Shown here piece by piece: positions 10,588 to 20,128 of a stretch of DNA of 64,000 nucleotides. The notes under the pieces were generated by a model, which saw only the letters and a list, made by a program, of their open reading frames with translations, searched no databases and was not told the DNA's origin. Location of the stretch: the NCBI GenBank assembly GCA_017139535.1, contig WOUO01000006.1:248001-312000 (forward strand). The letters are read 5' to 3'. How positions within the stretch are numbered: the stretch's first letter is position 1; each line of letters starts with the position of its first letter. Made by a program: the position numbers and the translations under genes. Source of the DNA: Trichocladium uniseriatum. Taxonomy: Eukaryota; Ascomycota; Sordariomycetes; Sordariales; Chaetomiaceae.

Positions 10588-11793
10588 CTATACGTTCCAG
10601 ATGACAACGCGCCCATCCACCCCGGTTGCTGTGTTTCATGTCAGCATACGGAACACAAGAAGATATGCTAGAAAAGGATAATGGGACTTACAGCTAAACT
10701 TGGTCAATGCCGTTCCAGAAGTTTCGTACGGCCGGAGCATTGTGACGGTGTTTTGATGGACCGTCTTGAGCTGCGTGTCATCCTTGACCTTGCCCTTCAG
10801 ATCCATCTGCTTGAACATGTTCAAGGCTGACTCCTCCCGCTGGTCGCCCAGACCGGGGCGCCCCTTGGTCTCGACTGCGCCCGTCAGCTGCCAGCCTTCA
10901 ATCCCACCCCTGAAGCGGAACGCCTCGCAGTCGTAGCCCGCAGCAATAATCTCGGCCTCTCCGTTCCAGATCAGGCTCATAAAAGGCAGCAGCTGCGTGT
11001 TGATGGTAAGAACAGCCTTGGGCGGCTGCTCGGGGGCGCTCGGGTAGACAACCGTGATGCTGCTGTCGTGGGCAGCAAAGGCGAGCGCATCGCCACTGGG
11101 AGAGAACGAGACGGAGTGCACCCAGCCCGCCGAATTGTTCATGTACTCGCCGCAGACGGTGTTGAAGGGCAGGCGCTCACCCCAGGCGGTGGGCTCCGGG
11201 CGGGCGTCGACACCCTTGATGAAGCTCGAGAAGACACGGGCGTGCGCATCGGTGGATCCGGCAGCCAGGAGAACAGAGTTGGGGTGCCACGCAAGTGTAG
11301 TGATGGTGCTGCGGATCGGCTTTTTGAGGTGCTTCGACACCCACCAGTCGTTTTCCTCCTCGAAGTAGCAGACAGCAATGAGCCTGTCGCCAGAGCCGAC
11401 GGCGAACTTGGTCTCGGACGGCGACCAGCGCACAAAAGTGGCAGCACGGTTGATGCGCAGCAGGACGAGGGTGGGCTTGTAACCTTGGGGAGAAGGCTCC
11501 CACACGAGGGCGTTGCGGTCTGGATCCCTGTTAGTATTATCTCGGTAGCTTGGGCTGTGGCCGGGCTTACCCTGCGAGCACGACACGATACGGCCAGAGT
11601 TGGGCGCAATATCGACGCTGGTCACGGTCTTGTCGTGGCCTTTGAGCTCATCGATCAACCTGTAGGTGTTGCCGGCCTTGGCGTAGAGTTCGACGGTCGT
11701 GTCCCGGGCAATTGCCAGGGTTCTGCGGTCGGCCGAGAACGAGTGGTCCGCAATCGGGTTGTGGAAGAGATGGTGGACTTCGGGCGCCGCCAT
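10588..11793 (-). CDS. ARC40: Arp2/3 complex subunit 1 (ARPC1/Arc40)
   Basis: WD40 beta-propeller subunit of the Arp2/3 complex that nucleates branched actin at endocytic patches. Minus-strand exons are 11571-11793, 10692-11519 and 10588-10628, giving 363 residues. The opening MAAPEVHHLFHNPIADHSF is typical of the family, and the WD repeats include VTSVDIAPN, AATFVRWSPSETKFAVGSGD, ITTLAWHPNSVLLAAGSTD and HSVSFSPSGDALAFAAHD. The last exon encodes the final propeller strand GVDGRVVIWNV. Intron 1 is only 51 nt and in frame. The acceptor that restores CSQDRNALVW is CCAG at 11520-11523, not the nearer CAG that directly follows the CTAAC branch site. Reading through intron 1 would add 17 residues without a stop. 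The gene shares a 366-bp divergent promoter with the U2B'' gene. Confidence 0.93.
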
Positions 11794-12159
11794 TTTGGTA
11801 ATCTGTGTCTGTCGCGATAGGAGGAGCTCTCTACTACCGCTGGCGGGTTCGAAATTGGAAGTTGGTTGTTAAGGTGAAGATGGAAAGGAGGGGAGTGGTT
11901 TGGCTGACGTTGTGAGGAGCTTATGGTGGGGTCAGTGGTGCCAAGCTTCTATCCGAACGCCACGGGGTGCAATTGGCAACTCAACGCGCTTCCAGTTCCA
12001 GCAGCTGTCTCTCACTGTCTCCCACTGTCTCCAATTTTTGGCTGGAGTCACCATCGCGACCATCGACGACTCTTTTCACACCCCCGCCATTCTGTGTGTC
12101 CAATCGATCCGAATATCGCGCGCACGGCCCCGTTAAGAAAACACTAAAGCACCGCGACA
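11794..12159. promoter_or_regulatory. Shared divergent promoter, ARPC1 and U2B''
   Basis: A 366-bp stretch separates the two start codons on opposite strands, so it must hold both promoters. It contains a short direct repeat of CTCACTGTCTCCCACTGTCTCC type near 12010-12031. No TATA box is obvious. Confidence 0.6.
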
Positions 12160-12818
12160 ATGGCTACGCTGGCGACGCGCAGTGGCCCCCCAGGTCTCCC
12201 AGCCAAGGTCGCTTCAGTGCCGCCCAACCAGACGCTCTACGTCACGAATCTCCCCTCGGCCAAGATCCAGAAGGAAGACTTGCGCGCTGCCCTTTATATG
12301 CTTTTCTCGACCTATGGCGCGGTGCTGGACGTTGTCGCCCTCAAGACAATGAAGATGCGCGGCCAGGCGCACGTTGTATTCAAGAATATTCAGACAGCAA
12401 CTCAGGCAATGCGGTCGTTAGATGGTTTTGAGTTCTTTGGGCGTCCGATGGTATGCCCACCTTGGCTGAAACTATGTGAATGCTCGCTAATCCGAAGCAG
12501 AAAATTTCGTATGCCAAGTCCAAGTCCAACATCATTGCGAAGCTCGACGGCACCTTTAAACTGCCCACAGTCTCTTCGGCCGCTCAGGTCGAGGTTACCG
12601 ATCTTCAACAAAGCATCTTCAATGCCCCTCTGCCCGGTGTATCCACAAGCGCTGCGCCTGCAGCACAGGGCCTTCCAACCAAGCCACCCGGCGCTGACCA
12701 GGTCATGGCTGATGCCGGAACCGCCGAGAGCCGCGGGGTAAAACGGCCGAGAGAGGAGCAGGAGGAGGAAGAGAGCGACGAGGATGTTGCCATGGAGGAG
12801 GAGAGCGATGATGAATGA
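12160..12818 (+). CDS. MSL1: U2 snRNP B'' protein (Msl1-like), RRM
   Basis: RNA-binding component of the U2 snRNP, which recognises branch sites in the spliceosome. Exons are 12160-12450 and 12501-12818 in phase 0, with a 50-nt intron (GTATGC...AAGCAG), giving 202 residues. The single N-terminal RRM is of the U1A/U2B'' type: RNP2 is QTLYVTNL and RNP1 is RGQAHVVF, followed by FFGRPM-KISYAKSKSNIIAKLDGTF, the family's conserved strand 4 and C-terminal helix. The second RRM of U1A and animal U2B'' is absent, as in yeast Msl1. The tail is disordered and ends in a basic patch (KRPREEQ) followed by an acidic run, a possible nuclear signal. It is divergent from ARPC1. Confidence 0.92.
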
Positions 12819-12885
12819 TACCCCCCAAGCCGTTGAATCCGTGGGAACGGAATGGAAGCTGCCGGGTGGCACTTGAATCGCCGGC

Positions 12886-13793
12886 CTATGACTCCAGCGC
12901 CATCTCTGCCGGCACCCATAGGCCGACACAGCCGCCAACCAGGCCGAGCCACACCATCAGGTAGTTCTCCTTGGAGCAGTCAAACCTTGACATTGCCTCG
13001 CCGAGGAGACAGGGATGGACGAAGAAGGAAGGGACGCCTGTAACCGGGTGATGCTGCAGAATGGTTTGTGTTAGTCTAGACCTGTCTTTTCACACATGGC
13101 AGAATCATTCGGTTAACCCATCTGGCAGCAAGAATTCAAAAAAAAGAAAGGAACATACGTCGGCTGAGATGCCGCCGATTGCGCCGGCGCTGCGGAGTCC
13201 ATCCTTGTACTGGTCCGGGACGAGGCGTCTGAACACCGTGTCGATGTGGAAGGCCTGCTCGTCGGCGGGGAGGTCGTGTAGGCTGAACCACAGGCAGGGT
13301 GCTTGGTACGTCGGGTGCAGGTGTATTTCGTATCTGACGTGGCCAGCTTTGCCAGCTTTGCCAGCTCTGGGCTTCTTGGGCAGTACAGCCTTGAATAATG
13401 TGAGATTTACAAAACTTGGCTCTCATGAGACGGCTGACCCCTTACTTGATCGGCTTCCTCGGCCTCCATCATCTCACTGTCTGCTTCTGTGCCTGGTTGG
13501 GCCGGGCTTGTGATATCGTCAAAAGACAGATTGTCCAGGAACTTTGACAGATCGCCATCATCCAGCTCTCCTTCTAGCGGTCGAATTATCTGGATATATG
13601 TGTTGTATTCGGGCCCTAATGTGAAGACTGTGTTGAGCGCAGAACAGACGCGCAGTTTCCATTGTCTCCTGACTGGCCCGAGCGTGGCTTGGCAGTATCT
13701 CCTGTCGAGATGGTGGGCTACTTCGGCAAACTCTTCCCCTGTGAGGAAAGGGTAGTTTTTAAACTCGGAGGCGAGCCGGTGTTGTGTTCCCAT
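12886..13793 (-). CDS. ATG10: Autophagy E2-like enzyme Atg10
   Basis: E2-like enzyme predicted to receive Atg12 from Atg7 and conjugate it to Atg5 during autophagosome formation. Minus-strand exons are 13446-13793, 13159-13389 and 12886-13053, all phase 0, giving 248 residues. The start is MGTQHRLASEF; the open frame upstream of it has no family features. Exon 1 carries FPFLTGEEFAEVAHHL-like sequence (here YPFLTGEEF) and ends in an acidic linker. Exon 2 carries the E2 strands HVRYEIHLHPTYQAPCLWFSLHDLP. Exon 3 carries HHPVTGVPSFFVHPC, where Cys208 in the HPC motif is the likely catalytic cysteine, and ends in GLVGGCVGLWVPAEMAL. Near the start of exon 2, three copies of a 9-bp unit (GCTGGCAAA) encode an AGKAGKAG stretch that could vary in length. 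Splice borders are GT-AG throughout. Confidence 0.88.
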
Positions 13794-14632
13794 GGTCGTG
13801 AAACTTTGCTGTGGTGAGTGGTGGATAAGGGGATAGTTTGGGTTGGGCTTGAACGGAGTGAGGCAGCTGTCAAGATCCCTCCAGCTGGCAGCAGTTATGG
13901 TTTGTTGCTGACAAACTCCACACAGACGGAACTCCCAAGTACAGTACGGAGTACAGAGACTGAGCCTCAAAACAGAACCGGAATCAAGAACTGGCCCCGG
14001 AAAGTTGATATCCACAGGGTAACTTGTGATAAAGCTCACTTCTTTTGTCTTGGGTCTCCCTGAAGCCGGGGTTGGTGTGTTGTTCTTGGGATAGCCTGCG
14101 ACAGCCAATCAGGCTCATAGGACCGAGGTACAAAGTACTTTACCTCGTGCATCTCATGCCGGGGAAAGCATAATCTGCAGGAACCAACAAAGGGTCTCGA
14201 CATCCATCTTTCCCAAGCTACTATTGTTCGAGGTCCAAACTGGGGAGAGCGTAGCCTATCGCCCCGCCTTGACAGCCCCTAATGTTTTTGTGATGTTAAA
14301 CCGTCCGCGAAGTCGTTTGCCGATGAACCGGGGCAGACGCATGAACTGTCCTTTCGGACGCCAAGCCATGGCATCGATCAACCGCGATTCCACCCCACAA
14401 TCTGGTTCCGAATGCAACTCTGGACTGGAGCTGTCTCGATTTATTTGACCTTGCAAGAAGTTGAAAAAGCCACATTGCTGGCAGGTAGGCGAGTATCTTT
14501 TTTCTCGCATCATTTTCTCCGTCTCTGGGGCAGTGCGCTTTCTCACAGTTCGCCATCGGCTGAACATTAGCTTGGCTCCTTGGCTGCCACCGCCATGCCT
14601 TGCCTGCCGGAAGCGACTACACCCCAAAATCA
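13794..14632. other. Divergent intergenic region, ATG10 to GH47
   Basis: Holds both promoters. It contains an imperfect palindrome at 14124-14147 (CGAGGT, then AAAGTACTTT, then ACCTCG) and a TACGGAGTAC motif near 13945. A uORF at its right end is listed separately. No further gene is supported. Confidence 0.6.
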
Positions 14633-14636
14633 ATGA
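14595..14636 (+). promoter_or_regulatory. Upstream ORF overlapping the GH47 start
   Basis: ATG at 14595 opens a 13-codon frame (MPCLPEATTPQNQ) ending in TGA at 14634-14636. Its stop overlaps the main ATG (14633-14635) as ATGA. Scanning ribosomes would meet this ATG first if the transcript starts upstream, so it may reduce or tune translation of the mannosidase by termination-reinitiation. Whether the mRNA includes it is unknown. Confidence 0.5.
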
Positions 14637-16933
14637 ATGTTCGAGACCCCTTCAACATCCGGAACTTGAACCGCAACCCCCTTCCCATAGCCACCTGGAA
14701 ACCCAAAACCAACAACACGCCAAACGACACCCTCCCAACACTCCAACATATCCTCCGAACCGCCGCGACCGCCACCCAATCCGCCGCCGCCGACCTCCGC
14801 GACAAGGCAGGCGAGGTAGTCGCCTCGACCCAACACGCGCTCAACGAAGCAGCGGCCGATCTCAACCACAACGACGGCGACGGCGACGACGACGGCGAGC
14901 AGCAACGCCCACAAACGCAGCCGAAGAAAAACCAAGACATGTCTTCCTTCTCGATCCCCAAAAATGTCCCGTCCTTCTCCAACCCACAACGCCAGCTAGA
15001 AGACCACCTCTGGGCCGCATCCACCTCCTCCTCCCGCCACCGATCCACCGGCGCCTCGAGCACGACCGCCAGCAGCGTGCTAAACGGCGTACACGACTTT
15101 ATATCCCCGCGCAACGACCGCGGCGCAGGACTGCCCATGTACAAGGACAAACCGTACGCTTACCCGCCCGGGCGGCGCAGCGCGTTGAAGCGGAAGCGGA
15201 TATGCGGGGTGTTGTTGCTGGTTGTAGTTGGGTTGGTGTGGTGGACGGGCGTGTTTGCGGGCCCGCAGGAGCGGGCGGCGAGTAAGCTGAAGGGGCAGTG
15301 GGGGTGGTTGGGGCAGGATCACCAGCGCGCGGGGAGTAAGGCGGATTGGCTGGGGCGGAGGGAGAGGGTGGTGGAGGCGATGGAGCTGAGCTGGGACGCG
15401 TATGAGCGGTATGCGTGGGGGTTTGACGAGTTCCATCCCGAGTCGAAGACTGGCAAGAATATGGCGCCCAAGGGGCTGGGCTGGATGATTGTGGATTCGC
15501 TTGACACGCTGATGCTGATGAATCTGACGAGCCGGCTGACGCACGCGAGGCAGTGGTTGGCCGAGTCGTTGACATGGGATCAGGACCAGGATGTGAATAC
15601 GTTTGAGACGACGATTCGGATGCTGGGAGGGCTGCTGTCGGCTCATTATTTGTCGACAGAGTACCCGGAGTTGGCGCCGATAGCAGATGATGACCCGGGC
15701 ACCGCCGGGGAGGATCTATATTTGGAAAAGGCCAAGGACCTTGCGGACCGGCTGCTGTCGGCGTTCGACTCGCCATCGGGCGTTCCGTATGCCAGCGTCA
15801 ATCTCGCAAAGTACAAGGGCATCATCTCGCACGCCGATATGGGGGCGTCATCCACAGCCGAGACGACAACACTACAGCTTGAGTTCAAGTACCTCGCCAA
15901 GCTGACGGGCGAAAAGGACTTTTGGGACAAGGCCGAGAGGGTGATGCAGCTGGTAGACGACAATGGTGTCAAGGACGGACTGGTGCCCATTTTCATCTCG
16001 GCCACGACGGGCAAGTTCCAGGGCGAAAACATCCGGCTCGGCAGCCGCGGTGATTCGTATTACGAGTACCTGATCAAGCAGTATCTGCAGACCAACAAGC
16101 AGGAGTCCGTCTACCAGGATATGTGGAGGGAGACGCTGCAGGGTGTGCGGAAGCACCTTGTCACATACACAGAGCCATCTCAATTCACCATTATCGGTGA
16201 GAGGCCGAACGGTCTAGAGGGCGACCTGTCACCCAAGATGGACCACCTTGTCTGTTTCATGCCAGGAACCATCGCGTTGGGGGCCACTGGCGGCCTGACG
16301 GAAAAGGAAGCCAAGAAGCTGCCGACATGGACGAAGCAGGACGAGGCCGACATGCAGCTAGCGCGCGAGCTGATGCAGACGTGCTGGGGCATGTACAAGT
16401 ATATGGCGACGGGGCTCGCGGCCGAGATTACCTACTTCAACATCGCCAACCCGCCGCTACCCGAGTCGGCGCCGCACAAAGCACCTGCCGAGTTCGACCC
16501 GGACCCCGATGCGGAGTGGCGCAAGGACTTCACCGTCAAGCCAATGGACAGCCACAACCTGCAGCGGCCCGAGACGGTCGAGAGCCTGCTGTACATGTGG
16601 CGCATCACGGGCGAGCCCAAGTACCGCGACTGGGGTTGGGACATGTTCAAGAGCTTCATGAACTACACGGCCGTCGCCGAGGGCGGCGGGTTCACCAGCC
16701 TGTCCAACGCCAACAAGATCCCGCCCGCGACGCGCGACAACATGGAGAGCTTCTGGTTGGCCGAGACGCTCAAGTACTTTTACCTGCTCTTCTCGCCAGA
16801 CGACCTGCTACCACTCGACAAGATTGTGCTCAACACCGAGGCGCACCCACTGCCGCGGTTCGACATGGGCCCGTTGTTCTCGACGGGGTGGAAGAGGAAG
16901 CCGAGGGATGAGGAGGGCAAGATCGCTGCGTAG
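14633..16933 (+). CDS. GH47 class I alpha-mannosidase, membrane-anchored
   Basis: Predicted alpha-1,2-mannosidase that trims N-glycans in the ER or Golgi. It is intronless, 766 residues from ATG 14633. The first 185 residues are disordered and hydrophilic, followed by one hydrophobic segment (ICGVLLLVVVGLVWWTGVFA, about 190-210) that would make it a type II membrane protein. The luminal GH47 domain shows FDEFHPESKTGKN, IVDSLDTLMLMNL, ISHADMG, RLGSRGDSYYEYLIKQYL, MDHLVCFMPGTIALGA, LQRPETVESLLYMWRITG and the terminal VLNTEAHPL, whose Thr coordinates calcium in the family. A later in-frame TTG-based extension upstream was rejected because ATG 14633 is a normal start. A 13-codon uORF overlaps this start. 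The long cytosolic N-terminus sets it apart from secreted fungal GH47 enzymes. Confidence 0.9.
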   Translation: MNVRDPFNIRNLNRNPLPIATWKPKTNNTPNDTLPTLQHILRTAATATQSAAADLRDKAGEVVASTQHALNEAAADLNHNDGDGDDDGEQQRPQTQPKKNQDMSSFSIPKNVPSFSNPQRQLEDHLWAASTSSSRHRSTGASSTTASSVLNGVHDFISPRNDRGAGLPMYKDKPYAYPPGRRSALKRKRICGVLLLVVVGLVWWTGVFAGPQERAASKLKGQWGWLGQDHQRAGSKADWLGRRERVVEAMELSWDAYERYAWGFDEFHPESKTGKNMAPKGLGWMIVDSLDTLMLMNLTSRLTHARQWLAESLTWDQDQDVNTFETTIRMLGGLLSAHYLSTEYPELAPIADDDPGTAGEDLYLEKAKDLADRLLSAFDSPSGVPYASVNLAKYKGIISHADMGASSTAETTTLQLEFKYLAKLTGEKDFWDKAERVMQLVDDNGVKDGLVPIFISATTGKFQGENIRLGSRGDSYYEYLIKQYLQTNKQESVYQDMWRETLQGVRKHLVTYTEPSQFTIIGERPNGLEGDLSPKMDHLVCFMPGTIALGATGGLTEKEAKKLPTWTKQDEADMQLARELMQTCWGMYKYMATGLAAEITYFNIANPPLPESAPHKAPAEFDPDPDAEWRKDFTVKPMDSHNLQRPETVESLLYMWRITGEPKYRDWGWDMFKSFMNYTAVAEGGGFTSLSNANKIPPATRDNMESFWLAETLKYFYLLFSPDDLLPLDKIVLNTEAHPLPRFDMGPLFSTGWKRKPRDEEGKIAA

Positions 16934-17971
16934 AGGAAGCGAGTGGGTGTTTGGCCTGGTGTGATGAGTGACGCTTGAACGAGTACGAGTAGTTTACAGA
17001 TTATACCCTGGGGAAATAGTCTGCTGTAGTTAATGTTTGGGACATAGCCTTTTGTTTGGTGTCATTTCGTACTCGGTACTGATTGTACAGTAGAATTGGG
17101 AATTGGGACACCAACATCCATGGATCTGTGCGCAGAGACAAAAAAGTGAGACACGGGCCGGTTGCTGAGCTTCTCACGGGCGAATGGCACGTGGCAAGCC
17201 GTCATCACAACAGGACCAACAATGCAAGGTTCGAACACCATCCCGGATGAGTCCAAACGGCGCCTCGGATGAAAAGCCACAATACGTAGGTACATAATAA
17301 TCAACCCCGGTTCTGTGCTTTTCCTCGACGACATTTCCGGCGTTCCTCTCTCCATTTTCTCAGAATCTGATCCTAGCGCCACACATCAGAATGACCGTCA
17401 CCGTGTTGAAGAAGCCGTGAATTTGGCAAGCAAGGGTCATCGCGAGGATCCTCGAGATTTCCGAGCAGGAAACGAGCCGACGACAGAGATCGGCTCGAGA
17501 TTGGTTCGAGGGAACCTGGGGTAACGGCCCACCCTGATGGCGCAACCCCACAGCTTGGCGCGCTTTGACAGCGGCAGGGGCAATCCAACCCTGGTCGCTT
17601 TGCCCGGTTGCAGCGCTGTGTTACACAGAGATTGCCCGTCCTCTTCCCTGGTCAACGACCGCATGTCCAGTCCAACCCGTTTTTGGTCGACCCAATTTCG
17701 CTGATGCGAATCGAGTGATGGTGGAAGCTGATGAAAAGAACCAAAAACAGCCTCTGTTTGGCGATTACTGTCACTTCTTCTTTCTCCCGCCTCAAGCAAA
17801 AACGGAGTCGGGGGGCGACCCGGCCATATCGGTTCATTACCTACCTTGGTGAACCGACTCGGATGAGCCTGGAATCGGATGAGACGTGACCCAAGAGCTG
17901 AGACAGGCTGCATCAAGCCGCACGAGCATGAACGAACCTAGCAACTAGCACATTGAACCTCACCCGCGACA
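16934..17971. other. Intergenic, GH47 to permease
   Basis: About 1 kb with short open frames on both strands, none convincing. A GGTTCGAGGGAACC hairpin lies near 17502-17515. No tRNA could be folded around it. Confidence 0.55.
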
Positions 17972-20128
17972 ATGCGTCAGTCCCGCGACATCGAGATGTC
18001 GGCCTTTGGCCCCAAGGAGGACCTGTGGGCCCAGCGCAGCCTTGCCAGCGCCCGCAGCGCCCCGACCTACTCGCATGACGACCGGACAGCCCGTCCCGGC
18101 ACCCCTCCGCTACGCCGCTTCATTGACTCGTTCAGGCGAGATCCGGACCGCCATGTCACACCGGCTTCGGTCATCAACCCCGTCCCCAACCGCAAGCGGA
18201 GTTCCACGCGCGGCTCCGACGACTCGCCCACCCACCAGCACCAGGGCGCTTACTACTTCGATATCCATGCCGCCAACCTCAACACGGCAAACACCCTGCT
18301 GTCTCGTGAGCTCAAGGGCCGCCATCTCCAGATGATTGCCATTGGCGGGTCCATTGGTGTGTGCCCTTTTGGCTTGCGTTCTTACTTATGCGTCCTATCC
18401 ACTAACATGATCACCATAAAGGTACCGGGCTGTTCGTGGCGTCAGGAAAGGCTCTCAGCACCGGCGGTCCGGGCGCCCTCATAGCCGCGTATTGCTTCGT
18501 CGGCGTCATGCTGTACTGCACCATCCAAGCTCTTGGCGAGCTCGCCGTAACCTTTCCCATTGCCGGTTCCTTCTCGGCCTATTCGACTCGCTTTCTCGAT
18601 CCGGCGTGGGGCTTTGCTATGGGCTGGAAGTGAGTTGTCCTTGGTCTTCAAGGGGTCGACCCCGTGTCTCGGGAGTCATTACTGACATTAGTCGTAGCTA
18701 TGCCTTGCAATGGCTCGTCGTGTTACCTTTGGAGGTGATTGCCGCGTCAATAACCATAGGCTACTGGAACGAGTCTCTAGATCGGTCCATCTTTATTACC
18801 ATCTTTTTGATCACCATCATTTTCATCAACCTTTTGGGTGTCAAGGGCTTTGGTGAAGCCGAGTTTATGTTTGCCTTGGTCAAGATTACGGCCATCGTCG
18901 GATTTATGTAGGCTTAGGCCCCTATCCAGCTTCTCAACCCCCATCTAACAACGGCCAGACTATTAGGAATCGTCATAAATATTGGCGGGTTCCCCAACGA
19001 CGGCTACATCGGCGGCCGGTACTGGACCAACCCGGGCGCCTTCAACAACGGCTTCAAAGGCCTCTGCACGTATGTCAAGCCGGGGCTGTCTTCTTTCCAT
19101 TTCCGGAAGGGATGATGTGATTGACACTGATCTCCAGAGTATTTGTGACGGCTGCTTTTGCCTTCATGGGCACTGAGCTCGTCGGCCTGGCGGCCGCCGA
19201 AGCCGTGAACCCGCGCAAGTCCCTCCCGACAGCCATCAAGCAGGTATTTTGGCGCATCAGCCTCTTTTACACCGTCTCTCTCACCCTCGTCGGCCTACTC
19301 GTCCCGCACGACCACCCGAAGCTCCTCGGCGCCAAGTCCAACGCCGACACGGGGTCCTCCCCCTTTGTCATTGCTATCGAGAGCGCCGGCATCGCCATCC
19401 TCCCGGGCGTCATGAACACCGTCATCCTCATCGCCGTCGTATCAGTCGGCAACAGCGCCATTTTCGGCTCCTCCCGTACGCTCGCCGCCTTGGCCGATCA
19501 GGGTCAGGCCCCCCAGATCCTGGGCTACGTCGACCGCCGCGGCCGGCCTCTCGTCGCCATCATCGTCTCGTCGCTCGTCGGCCTGCTCGGCTACCTCGCC
19601 GACCTCGAGACCCAGGCCAACGTGCTCAACTGGCTGCTCGCCATCTCGGCCCTCTCCATCATCCTCACCTGGGGATCTATCTGCCTCGCCCACATCCGCT
19701 TCCGCAAGGCCTGGGCCGCCAAGGGCCGCAGCGTCCGTGACCTCGCTTTCCGCTCCCAGGTCGGCACCGCCGGCTCCTGGCTCGGCCTGGCCCTCAACAT
19801 CCTCGTCCTTGTAGCGCAATTCTGGATCGCCGTGTTTCCGTTGCCGTCGTCACCGTCGGGTAGGGACGGTGTGGCCGTGAACCAGCCGAATGAGCGGACT
19901 GCGCAGGAAGTGGCCAAGGATTTCTTCTTGCAGTACCTGAGTGCGCCGATTGTGATTGCGTTTTATGTCGGGTATAAAGTCTGGTATCGCACCGGGCTGG
20001 TTAAGATTGATGAGATTGATGTGGATACCGGGAGGCGGGACTTTAATCTGCCGATTTTGTTGGCACATGAACGGGCTGAGATGCGGGCGTGGCCGAGGTG
20101 GAAGAGGATTTATAAGTTCTTTTGCTAA
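17972..20128 (+). CDS. Amino-acid permease (APC/YAT family)
   Basis: Predicted plasma-membrane proton-coupled amino-acid transporter of the fungal YAT type; substrate range unknown. Exons are 17972-18356, 18422-18629, 18698-18907, 18959-19069 and 19138-20128, giving 634 residues. A cytosolic N-terminus of about 130 residues ends in LKGRHLQMIAIGGSIG-TGLFVASGKAL, the permease signature that is split by intron 1. Next come ALGELAVTFPIAGSFSAY, GFAMGWNYALQWLVVLPLEV, a loop with GFPNDGYIGGRYWTNPGAF, and FVTAAFAFMGTELVGLAAAEAVNPRKSLP. About twelve hydrophobic segments can be followed to the C-terminal WPRWKRIYKFFC. Intron borders are GT-AG; the first donor is GTGTGT, which alone keeps GGSIGTG in frame. 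No duplicated neighbour or regulator is present. Confidence 0.92.

Noticed and set aside
13794..14108. Upstream in-frame extension of ATG10.
   Set aside because: The extension has no family similarity, and MGTQHRLASEF is a normal Atg10 start.
17225..17250. GGTTCGAACACC resembling a B box.
   Set aside because: No T stem and no cloverleaf around it on either strand.
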